From Hevea brasiliensis (taxonomy: Eukaryota > Streptophyta > Magnoliopsida > Malpighiales > Euphorbiaceae): a DNA stretch of 64,000 nucleotides. The translations under genes were made by a program, and so were the position numbers. Below are positions 1-10,341 of this stretch, in pieces (position 1 is the stretch's first letter; every line of letters begins with the position of its first letter). The notes below the pieces were generated by a model. The model worked only from the letters and a program-made list of their open reading frames with translations, was not told the DNA's origin and searched no databases. The DNA lies in NCBI RefSeq assembly GCF_030052815.1, contig NC_079495.1, positions 32,893,967-32,957,966 of the forward strand, in the 5' to 3' direction.

Positions 1-1045
1 TGATTATGTTCATCCCTCTTTGACTTTCCAGTCTAAGGTGAGTGTGGATGAGTACTCATTATATAGCTAGCTCCCTTCCTCATTGGTTTCGATTAGTGGG
101 GTTGTGATTGCTTTGTCGTGGTGTACAACGCGGCATTGATCGGAAATTTGTGTCATGGCTTAAGTTGTGAATGAATTGGCAACACTGTATTCTTAAATTA
201 TTCGACTAAATTGTGTTGTTATGCTATTTGATAATTTGTGAAATGAAGTTTAAATTCTTATTGACATTTACTGTCTTTTGAATTTAACTATGTTTTGATT
301 ACTGAGATTTATTGTGATATTGTGTTAAATTCCTTATGACAGTATTGTCTTGAATTTAACTATGGTTTTTAAATATCCACTATTTATTTGAATTATGAAT
401 TGTGATTTCAATTTATATTTGGTTAATGTTGTGCACCACTGAGACATTGTCTCAGCGATAGCTTTTTATTGCTGTCGCAGGTAGACAGACAGACAAGGCA
501 GCAGACTAGGCTGCTAGTACCTCCAGCGAGAGACTACCGGGTATAATGAGTATACCAATATTTTGTATTTTGTAATGTAATGTATGTTCACTGTATGCAC
601 ATATTGTTGTTAGTTTTGAGCAGTTGTAAATAAAAATTGTACATTGAAGTTGTAAAATAATTATGAGTTATTTTGGCTTGTAAAAATTGTATTATATTTC
701 TTTTACCTCAGTCTTTGAAAAAAATCACTGTAGATTTGAGTTGAGATTTGGAAATCTATTGAAGTGCTTTTTACAGGTTTTCTGAAGAACTGTTTTATCC
801 AAAATACAGATGGCACTCTGCCAAAATTTTTACAGAAACTCCAAATAATTCAAATGTGTTAGTTCTATCACTTGATTCAAAAGGTTTTTAACACCTGTAA
901 ATAGTGCTCACCACTGTAAAAGAAGTAAGAAAAGTTTTTAAAATCCCTTGTAGTGTATTTAATGGATTATCAGTAGATGGAGTTGGTAATTCATTAGGTA
1001 TACTACGGGATCATGTTATGCCTTACAGAGGGGTAGGGTGTGACA
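1..1045 (+). repeat. 5' LTR of A (3' part only)
   Basis: It aligns collinearly with about 6514-7556 of the same element. There are about six single-base differences in the first 180 bases, several of them CG versus TG/CA. It ends in GGGTGTGACA, the inverted match of the LTR start TGTAACACCC, and is followed eight bases later by the primer site. The part upstream of base 1 is cut by the window. Confidence 0.93.
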
Positions 1046-1053
1046 TGTTTTAG

Positions 1054-1065
1054 TGGTATCAGAGA
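1054..1065 (+). other. Primer binding site of A
   Basis: TGGTATCAGAG is complementary to the 3' end of plant initiator-Met tRNA. The last base of the usual 12-mer (C) is A here. It lies eight bases after the LTR end, as in C and M. Confidence 0.85.
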
Positions 1066-1235
1066 AAAGTTTTTAAATTCTGTTTTCACCTGTTACTTGA
1101 ATATTCTTTCTTCATAGTACAACTGCTCAATATCATTGTTTGATACATACAGTACATTACATTATAAATATGCACTAACGGGAGGAAATCTCCTTGTGTT
1201 ATTAGTTCAGGATATCTAAAATCCTCGAATTGACT

Positions 1236-2683
1236 ATGGAAGAGGGTGATCGTTCAGTCGATCAATCTATTGAGGCTGAGGTGCAAGGGGATGCCCCAGG
1301 CCTACTTAATGTCGATGGTTCATTTGCACCGGCCCTGCATCTGCAGATTTCTGCTCGATTCGCTCGATAGATGGTGCAATGTTTCAACAAATGGCTGGTA
1401 ATGTACCTACTCAAGTCCCAATACAGACACCAGTGGTACAACCACAGTCTTCTACTAGGCAGTATGACAAATTGATGAAGTATGGGGCTCTGAGTTTAAG
1501 GGACGATAGATCCTCTAGAAGGTGAACAATGGTTAGAGAGGATGGATAGGGTGTTCAAGAAGCTACATTGTGCAGAGGAGCTCAGATTTGAATACTCGGT
1601 GTCCTTACTACGGGGATGCTTATGATCGTGGAAAACCATTCCCCACGATGCAGTAGAACTGCAGTGCTAACATGGAATGACTTTCTCAGGAATTGAGACA
1701 AATATGTCACGATGCTTATGTAGACTAGAAGTTACAAGAATTCCTAAGTAAAAGCAGGAGCAGTTAGTGGTGAGTATGAAAGAGAATTTTCCCACCTGAG
1801 CCATTATGCAGTAAGTTTACTTGCTACCAGCAGGGAGAGATGCAAGAGGTTTGAAACTAGCTTGAAGCCCAGTATCAGACTACAAGTAGTCAGCTTCAAA
1901 CACACTAACTTCTCTGAACTTATTTCTCAAGTTCTAGAGTTAGAAAGAATTGAGTCTGAAGCTGTTCCTGAGAAAAAGAAATCAGAGAAGACAGAGAAAG
2001 AGGGAAAATCAGTAGAACAGAGTTCCAGTGGTCCCACTGCAAAGAGGAAGAACTATGAGGGACACAGCAGAGGTGGCAAGAAGTCTGGTAGGGGAAGACA
2101 TTCAGGACAGAAACCTCCTCTATCTGGTCAGCAGAGTACCGGAGGTTCCGACCATTCCCGCCAATGTGAAAATTGTGGAAGATATCATGGTGGGATATGC
2201 TATAAGGCTATTGGAGCCTGTTATAACTGTGGAGGCACAGGACATTTTGCCAAGGACTGCACCAGTAGTCGCAGAGTTGGACCACCTCCTACTACTGCAG
2301 AAGGGTCAGTCCAGAGCCCTATCACTAGAAGTTCACAAACACCCAGCAGAGGTAGAGGCAGGGGTAGAGGTAGCCCAGCAGGCAGCCAAGGTACAATGAA
2401 ACATTCAGAGCAAGACAGTGCTCCGGTCAGAGTCTATGCAATGAGACAGAGGGAAGAGGCCGAGACATCTGATGTTGTGGCTGGTACCTTCTCAACTTTT
2501 AACCAAGATGTGTTTGTGTTATTTGATCCGAGTTCTACCCATTTTTATGTGAGTGCTAGCATCATTGATTGCATTGCTATTCCATGTAGAAAAATGGACT
2601 TTGAGATCCTAGTAACAAGTCTGCTAGGACAGGAGGTCAGGGAAATAAATTTTGATGCATTAGTGATTAGTCCTTTAGGATAG
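1236..2683 (+). pseudogene. gag of A with start of protease, broken
   Basis: The ATG at 1236 matches the gag start of C and D (MEEGDRSVDQ). Frameshifts and stops break the first 600 bases. From 1862 the frame is open for 273 codons: it covers the gag C-terminal half, a basic Gly/Arg-rich stretch, a Cys-rich segment and an intact CCHC knuckle ([14 protein letters not shown], about 2219-2260), then the beginning of the aspartic protease. The protease site reads DPSSTH where sister copies have DPGSTH, so the active-site Gly is lost. Homology stops at about 2640-2690, where a second, diverged copy of the [10 protein letters not shown] segment (INFDALVISPLG) follows the first. Gag builds the virus-like particle and binds the RNA; this copy cannot make full-length protein. 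Confidence 0.88.
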
Positions 2684-3582
2684 GGATTGTGATAATAAGT
2701 GAAATCAGTTTTGGAAGAGTTTATCGGCGAAAAGTATTTCCTGACACACCATAAATTATAAAGCTAATTGGCGAGCCTATTTAATGTAAAGCAAGAGGAT
2801 GTAAAAGTAAGTTACAGTAATAGAATTGCTCTAGATGAAGGCAGAGATGTTACTGTTAGTAATTGTTAATGGATATTGTAATCAGAATAAGTTCGGATAT
2901 TAGTGAATTCGAAAAGGATAAAGGATAGGATAGTTTGATCTATTGGGATGTATTGTAGTAACTATGCAATGTTCTTGATTGTTTATACTGTAAACTGCGG
3001 ATTATAGTACTAACTTGAGATTATTGTGTAGAGCTACGTACTACCTGATAGTACACCTAAATGTGGATAGTTGCCAACGGAATCTGTTTTTGTATAGTTA
3101 TGCCAGGACATAATTTAATTGTTAGAAGTAAGTTTGAAAATCCTACTTAGGGATCTAAAACTCAAAAGTTAGAATATCGAAAGGTTATAGTTCGGTACAA
3201 AAGAAAGTAAGTTATAAAATATTGACGGATAAAAAGAGTTATGGAAGTAGAGATTTGAATAGTTGATTCATATATAACAAAGAAATATTATGAATGTGAG
3301 GAAGACTATGGACCAGAATGGTCAGAGGACCAATGACTGATGAATGATTCTAACATGACCTCAAGGGTCATTCAAGAAGCAACGTGAACCGAAATATTAG
3401 ACAGCATAATAGTAAAAGGAGATTGGTGTTATCCAAACAAATTAAACATTGTATTAGATTATTAAAAGTCTTATACAAATTTGAGAAAAAAAAAGATTAT
3501 ACGATCATATAGAAAGGAGAAAATAAACGCATGACTATTGTAAGATGGCTATGGGGTAAAATTCCGTCGATGAAATTTATTT
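2684..3582 (+). other. Unrecognised sequence in place of pol in A
   Basis: Sister copies have about 3.5 kb of PR, RT, RNase H, INT and chromodomain between this point and the polypurine tract. Here only about 0.9 kb lies between, stops occur in all frames, and I recognise no PR, RT or INT motif. It is AT-rich with no clear tandem repeat apart from an A run near 3485. Only the last 40 bases or so before the PPT match the pol 3' end of C again. It may be a remnant of a different, strongly mutated element or captured DNA. Confidence 0.6.
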
Positions 3583-3596
3583 AAGGGGGGGAGAAT
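3583..3596 (+). other. Polypurine tract of A
   Basis: A run AAGGGGGGGAGAAT directly precedes the 3' LTR start TGTAACACCC. It primes plus-strand synthesis in LTR elements. C has the same tract in the same place. Confidence 0.9.
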
Positions 3597-6500
3597 TGTA
3601 ACACCCCTAAGTTCGGTAGTGCGTTCTACTGTTTCGGTGATCAGTGTTGTCCGGACAGCTAGGATGCCTAGAACTACACTTCGTTATGAGTGAGGAGACA
3701 TAAAATAATGAAATACAAGAAAAGAAAATACAAGAAAAACAAAGGAAAAATAATAGCAAAGAAAGGTAACCAAGTTAAGCGAGCCGAGAACCCTAGCGAT
3801 GGGTGACCGCACCGGGAAGTCACGGCATGGACCGTTGACTAGCCCTGGACTGCGGGGAACCCTGGAAAATATTTTTAGGACTCAAATAAATATTTATTGA
3901 AGTATAAATATCATTAGAAATATCAAAGAAAAATTAATTAATTAGTGCAAAGAAAAGTGAGAAATCGAAAAACGGATAAAACCCAGTGTTACCGAAAAAT
4001 CGGGAATGCAACCCGAACAGGGGCATTGTGGTCATTTGACATCCCGAGTTGTCTTTTGACCTAAATGTCCATTAAAAATAAATAATATTACACTTGGAAA
4101 ATGTCAAAGAAAAATTAGTAAGTCAATATAAATAAAAACGAAAATTTAGAAATCGATGGGTCAAGGATTTAATCGGTAACACTAAAAATTTCGAAATACA
4201 AACCAAATAAGGGCATTTTGGTCAATTGATACCCCGAGTTGACTTTTGACTTAAATGTCCATGAAAAATTAGTAGTGTTAAAAATTTAATAATGCAAAAA
4301 AAAAAAAATTGAAGTCAAATGTGTGGAGTAATTAAGAGGAATTAAGGGTAAAATGTGGAATAATTAAAATTTAGATTATTTAAATGTTAATTATGTTAGT
4401 GGAGCACTATGGATTATTTAAACTCATTAGGTAGACAGAATTTCCACTAACCAAGTCACCTTCTTCAACCTTTGAAACCCATTGCCGAATTCAAATCTCT
4501 CTCTCCAAACTTCCATAGCCAACTTTCATGCAAAGCTTAATCTCTCCCCTTTCATGCCATAAATCCAACAAGTCCCTTCATGAAAGTTTATCCTCACATC
4601 AAGAACAATCCTTGGGCAGCCATTAGGAGAGGAAAAAGTGGAGTTGTCAAGGGCAGCAAGGGTCACACATATGAGGTAAGTGCAAAGAACCCCTACCCTT
4701 CCTTCTTTAAAGTTGATGAGCTTCATGAGGTGAGTTGAATTCTCTTGAAATTTAAGAGAAATGATAAGTCTACACTCCTTCTAATTTCTGGTAGCCTTGA
4801 GGAGAGCTAGGTTTAGATGGTTTTGAATGATTAAACTTGCTGAATGATGCTTGAGAGTGAATATAGACATGTATATAGGTTGAAATGTATGTATAATTGA
4901 AATTGAAAAACTATTAGGGTTTTAATGTTAAATTGGGGCTGTTTAATTATGATGAAATTTTGATGATGACTTGATGAAATTGAGACTATTTAATGAGTAT
5001 TAGAAGTGCCATGTATGCTTATTTGGAGTTTGGAAGAAGGAGGATTGCCAAATTGGAAGTGCAAATTGTGTGCAGGTTGTGTGATTGATGAATGCAGTGT
5101 ATAAATTAGGTTATAAGTGTAAAGTTGTGACTCCAATTGGTATGAGACCAATTGGAGGTGAAACTAGGCACAAAATGTGCCAACTTATATCAAGGAAGCT
5201 TGCCAAAATTCTGCTTGCAAGGTAGCTTGAAAAATGACCAATTCGGATTAAGTGCAATTGAAACCTGAAAACTGACCAATTGGGCAGCAGTTAGTGTTTA
5301 GGCCATAACTCACTCAAAACAGGTCCAATTAACCTGAAATTTTAACCATGAATAGTTAAGACCCATACCTACAAGTCTTATGAAGACACCAAAGCCCGGA
5401 AATGAACATAAGCAAGTCAAACAGCTTGCACAATTTCGGGTCCAAAAACTGGCCGAACCAAAGTTGACCAAATTGACCTAAAATGACTTAATTTGATGCC
5501 ATTTGACCAGCAATAGTAAAATGACCATAACTTGGTCTACATAACTCGGATTGACCTGAAATTTTGCCCCGCGTGGAATAAGACATAGATCTACAAGTTT
5601 GTAGTTTTGACCGAAACCCGAAAACCGAGGAAACTAGGTCGTCCGGCTAGGTCAAACTAGTATCTCGGAATCCAGCAAGTTGCATTAAAATGCACTAAAC
5701 AAGGAAATGAGTTTGGTAAAACGTACCAATCCTAAAACCCTATCGAATGTGACATATTAATGACACAAAAACCTAATTTACCTAAAACGCATCGAAGGTC
5801 GGTATATTAGGTGATTAAGCAAATAATAGCCTTTAGTGAATTACTTATCGAACATTATCATTAGAGACAATTTAATTTAGTACTGAAACACTTCAAATTG
5901 TGTTTCTCAGTTACCAAAGACTCAGGAAAAGGGAAGGAAACACTGAGTCCAGACTAGGAGACAGTCATCAGAGGCTTGTGCACAACTAGTTTTCAACTGA
6001 TTTTACTCTGAATAAGATTTCATATGATTAATTGTATGTTATTGATTTAAATTGTGTTTTTGCACAATAAGTATTTCTTTTAAATTTTTCAATTGAAATA
6101 AATTATGATTATTTCTTTGTTATTATTTTAAATTATGTTTGTGCACAATATTTATTTCTTTTGAATTTTTCAATTGAAATAAATTATGATTATTTATAAG
6201 TTAATGTTTTAAATTTTGTCCGTGCACAATACTTTTATATTCACTGCTTTTACTAGCAAATTTATTTGGAGAAATGAGTTATGAATAATTTTTTATTGCT
6301 TTGGTTTTGGGAATATTATTTGGAAATTATTGTGTTTCCAACTTTGCAAATGGAAATTTTGAGATAAAATGTGATTTATGGTTTGTATGAAATATTATGA
6401 TTTGAAATTGTTTTGATTCACACTTGGCATGACATCACATTATGTTCCTCCTCCATTTATGGGGTGAGTGTGATATATTCCTCCCTCTTTGACTTATCAG

Positions 6501-7556
6501 TCTGGGGTGAGTGTGATTATGTTCCTCCCTCTTTGACTTTCCAGTCTGAGGTGAGTGTGGATGAGTACTCATTATATAGCTAGCTCCCTTCCTCATTGAT
6601 TTCGATTAGTGGGGTTGTGATTGCTTTGTCGTGATGTACAACGTGGCATTGATCGAAAATTTGTGTCATGGCTTAAGTTGTGAATGAATTGGCAACACTG
6701 TATTCTTAAATTATTCGACTAAATTGTGTTGTTATGCTATTTGATAATTTGTGAAATGAAGTTTAAATTCTTATTGACATTTACTGTCTTTTGAATTTAA
6801 CTATGTTTTGATTACTGTGATTTATTGTGATATTGTGTTAAATTCCTTATGACAGTATTGTCTTGAATTTAACTATGGTTCTTAAATATCCACTATTTAT
6901 TTGAATTATGAATTGTGATTTAAATTTGTATTTGGTTAATGTTGTGTACCACTGAGACATTGTCTCAGCGATAGCTTTTTATTGTCGGCCGCAGTAGACA
7001 GACATGTATGCAGACTAGGCTGCTAGTACCTCCAGCGAGAGACTACCGGGTATAATGAGTATACCAATATTTTGTATTTTGTAATGTAATGTATGTTCAC
7101 TGTATGCACATATTGTTGTTGGTTTTGAGCAGTTGTAAATAAAAATTGTACATTGAAGTTGTAAAATAATTATGAGTTATTTTGGCTTGTAAAAATTGTA
7201 TTATATTTCTTTTACCTCAGTCTTTGAAAAAAATCACTGTGGATTTGAGTTGAGATTTGGAAATCTATTGAAGTGCTTTTTATAGGTTTTCTGAAGAACT
7301 GTTTTATCCAAAATACAGATGGCACTCTGCCAAAATTTTTACAGAAACTCCAAATAATTCAAATGTGTTAGTTCTATCACTTCAGTTCAAAAAGGTTTTT
7401 AACTCCTGTAAATAGTGCTCACCACTGTAAAAGAAGTAAGAAAAGTTTTTAAAATCCCTTGTAGTGTATTTAATGGATTATCAGTAGACGGAGTTGGTAA
7501 TTCATTAGGTATACTACGGGATCATGTTATGCCTTACAGAGGGGTAGGGTGTGACA
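3597..7556 (+). repeat. 3' LTR of A, complete (3960 bp)
   Basis: It runs from TGTAACACCC after the PPT to GGGTGTGACA before element B. Its ends form an imperfect 10-bp inverted repeat starting TG and ending CA. It contains a 5S-like module near its start and an A-run near 4300. The 3' kilobase repeats the 5' LTR at window start. Open frames in it are short and not shared with LTRs of other copies, so I call no gene. Confidence 0.93.
3772..3826 (+). promoter_or_regulatory. 5S rRNA-like A-box/C-box module in LTR of A
   Basis: AAGTTAAGCGAGC (3772-3784) matches the A-box region of plant 5S rRNA with one mismatch; GATGGGTGACC (3798-3808) matches the C-box exactly; GGGAAGTC follows after five bases as in 5S. 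The A-to-C spacing is about seven bases shorter than in 5S. The same order and spacing recur in the other gypsy LTRs of this window. Function is inferred only. Confidence 0.6.
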
Positions 7557-8395
7557 CCCTATGGTGACACACTGGGGCCTATGAACCCCTTATCGAGTAA
7601 CTCCTGCAACTGAATTTTCAACTCCTTCAATTCAGTGGGTGCCATCCTATAAGGAGCAATTGAAATGGGTGCTGTACCCGGCATTACCTCTATAGCAAAC
7701 TCGACTTCCCTTTCTGGTGGTAAACTAGGAAATTCTTCAGGAAACACATCTAGGAAGTCTCTCACTGTGGGTATGTCACACAGGTTTGGCTTAGCCTGCC
7801 TAGTATCAACCATGTGTGCTAGGTAAGCTTCACAACCTTTTCTCATCAATCTTCTTTCAACTATGGCTAAGATAACATTAGACAGGAAATCTGTCCTTTT
7901 ACCCACAATAGTAATCTCATTACCCTCAGAAGTTTTTAGAGAAATCCTCTTCAATTTACAATCAACTATTGCCTGATGACGTGACAACCTGTCCATACCC
8001 AAAATCACGTCAAACTCGTGGAAGGGCAATTCAATTAGGTCTGCCGAGAATTCATACCCCTGAATCCTCAATGGGCAACCTTTATATACTTTATTCACTA
8101 CCACGCTGTGGCCTAGTGGATTTGTGACCAGAATGTCTTAATCACTCTCCTCTACTGAAACTCCCCTCTCTATGGGTAGTTTGATGCAAATGTAGGAATG
8201 AGTGGATCCTGGATCCACCAATGCATGCACAGAAGTGTTGTAGAGGGAAAATGTACCCCTAATGACATCTGGGGCATCTTGCTCCTCCTGAGCTCTGATG
8301 GCATAGGCCTTGGCAAGTACTCTAGTGTCTGGCCTCTCAGCTGACTCGAATGCATGCCTCAATGATGGACCAGCTGCCTCAGATTTACCTGGCAT
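7557..8395 (-). pseudogene. Protease and RT start of B, truncated
   Basis: Reading leftwards: aspartic protease with DPGSTHSYI (about 8190-8220), a stop at about 8138, then ILVTNPLG, the conserved ILGMD block, the PR-RT linker ending in DIPTVRDFLDVFPEE, and the RT N-terminus ending in FIGPSVSP. The next codon, Trp in sister copies, is TAG here, and the element stops two bases later at the LTR of A. PR matures the gag-pol polyprotein. The RT catalytic FIDD block is not in the window. Confidence 0.88.
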
Positions 8396-9539
8396 CCTAG
8401 CCCTTTATGGTGCTGAAGCAGGTCTGTCAGCTTGTGTTGGAGCAACTATAGTAGTCCTCTTCGGGCTATTCTTGATCTAATTTTCTGTAGATCCACACCG
8501 TAAGCATGCACCGGTCACTCGCCAACAATCCCCCTTATGCCACTTCTGATAGTACTGATAGGCAGAAGATGCTGGGGCTAGTCCCCTTAACACCGTCCCT
8601 GGAGAGGTGCCCATTGATGGTGTGGACTGGCCTCTCCTAGGTGTAAACTGTGGTCTGGGCCCCAGAGACTGATCCTGACCCTGTGGTGGTCCTGAACTCT
8701 AAGTAGGAGGACCCTTACTCTTCTTACTAGGAGCATAAAATGTACTGGACTGACCCGAACCCCTCTTCTGTTGTCTTTCCCTTTTATTTTGTTCATTTGT
8801 TCGGATCCTTTCCACTTTTGATGCAGCATCTACTAGCTTAGCAAAATCTGTGATCTCCAATGCTGTGATCATGACTTTGATATTGTCATTGAGTCCTTCT
8901 TCAAACCTTCTGCACCTCTCTACCTCTGTAGGGACTATCTCTCTCCCATATCAGCTCAGTCTGATAAACTCACGCTCATATTCCACCACTGACAATTGCC
9001 TCTATCTTAGACTGATAAATTCTCTTCTTCGCTCTTCTAAATACACTTTGCTAACATATTTCTTCCTGAACTCTGTGAGGAAGAATTCCCAGGTGATCCG
9101 TTTTGGTTGCACCTCACTGGTTACTATTTCCCACCATTGATATGCATCATCCTAAAATAGGGACACAACACCCTCCAGGTTCTACTCGGGGGTGCAGTTT
9201 AGCTGTTTCAGCACTCTGATGGTTCTATCCAACCAGTTTTCTACTATCATGGGATCATCCTCCCTCTTCCCAAAGAAATCTACATCCCCATGCTTTCGCA
9301 GTTTCTCCAGATGGGACTTCTGTGGTGCTGGTAGAGGTTGTGGCTGTGGTTGTGGTGGTGGAATTGCCCCCATCATTTGCTGGTAGAATTCAGTCATTTG
9401 CTGAAAATAGCGCAAACTGAGGTTGGGCAGGTGCCTCAGCTGCTGGTGGAGCAGATTCTCCCCTGCCCCCAGATTCAGCCCTTGGTGGAGCACGACTCTC
9501 CACCTCTTCATCAACTGCTCTTTGCAAAGCAGGATCCAT
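8396..9539 (-). pseudogene. gag of B, broken
   Basis: The ATG at 9539 gives MDPALQRAVDEEVESRAPP. A frameshift near 9400 moves to the frame with a Pro/Gln tract, then the core retrotransposon gag block (DVDFFGKREDDPM, ENWL) and, further left, YQWWEI, TEFRKKY and VVEYEREF. Stops interrupt it at about 9182, 9156, 9006, 8954, 8700 and 8401, mostly CAG-to-TAG, CAA-to-TAA or CGA-to-TGA. The CCHC knuckle near 8480-8510 is destroyed: its His reads Asn, the next codon is TAG, and the last Cys reads Ser. Confidence 0.85.
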
Positions 9540-9650
9540 ATCCTATTCAAAACAAGAAAATAAACAGATCTACATCAGTGTCACCTCAACACTTAAAAAT
9601 GCAATGCAATGGTATGCACTTTATCTAGGCCCAGAAACGCCTAAACCGAT

Positions 9651-9662
9651 GCTCTGATACCA
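9651..9662 (-). other. Primer binding site of B
   Basis: The minus strand reads TGGTATCAGAGC, all 12 bases complementary to initiator-Met tRNA, five bases from the LTR end at 9668. Confidence 0.93.
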
Positions 9663-10115
9663 CTAAATGTGACACCCCTTACCCGTCTACAGTGTAGCCG
9701 AGCAAGATATGCCACTCAGTGTGCCGGAGCACCAATTCATGTTTCAATTACAATTTATCCCTTTTATTCATTTATTTACAATTTTTGATAAATCTGAATT
9801 TTTATGAAATTTTTATAGAAAATCCGGCAGAGTGCTGGCTGTAAATTGGAAAAACAGTTCTTCTGAACCTGTTTAAAAACACTTCCAATATAATTTCCAA
9901 ATCCAAACTCCATTATATACATTTCAAATCAATCTCAAAATCTCAATACTATTTTCAGAACTTTTCTGTTCACTTCATCACTTGAAGCACATTTATACAT
10001 ATTTCTCAACATTTCATTTTTCCACATACATTATATAGAAAATTTTAATAACATGAAATTTCATATATTTACATAATCAAATAATTTCAAGAGTTTATAG
10101 TTACAATCCAAAACT

Positions 10116-10139
10116 AATACAAAATACAAAATACAAAAT
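10116..10139. repeat. Short tandem repeat (AAAATAC)
   Basis: About three and a half copies of a 7-bp unit inside the LTR of B. Confidence 0.85.
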
Positions 10140-10316
10140 GCCACCCCAAAGACCTAACGTCCTACCATGTGCACTGCAGATGTGAGATGACTCTGGACTC
10201 CGGATGCAGATTTGAAGGCTCACTTGGTCTGATGTCTGTTGGGCTCCCCAGCTAGGTCTCTAGTACCTGCGCGTGGCAAAAGCGACACGCTAAGCAATTC
10301 TGCTTAGTGGTGACAA

Positions 10317-10341
10317 TATAAAATAAAATAAAATAAAATAA
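10317..10341. repeat. Short tandem repeat (TAAAA)
   Basis: Four full copies of a 5-bp unit in the LTR of B; a simple microsatellite. Confidence 0.9.

Larger units (their letters stand above)
1..7556 (+). mobile_element. Element A: Ty3/gypsy element lacking pol
   Basis: Visible are the end of a 5' LTR, a primer binding site, a broken gag, about 0.9 kb of unrecognised sequence where pol should be, a polypurine tract and a full 3' LTR. The LTRs match those of C, D and I. The 3' LTR ends at 7556 directly against the minus-strand pol of element B, in the middle of its RT start, so A inserted into B. The left target repeat is outside the window. With no PR-to-INT region, A could only have moved with proteins supplied by another copy, unless the loss came after insertion. 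Confidence 0.9.

Noticed and set aside
1054..1065. tRNA gene near the initiator-Met-like words
   Set aside because: Only the 12-base primer complement is present, without cloverleaf sequence.
3772..3826. A true 5S rRNA gene
   Set aside because: Only the A-to-C box part is present, the 5' half and 3' end of 5S are missing, and the spacing is shorter. Annotated as 5S-like only.
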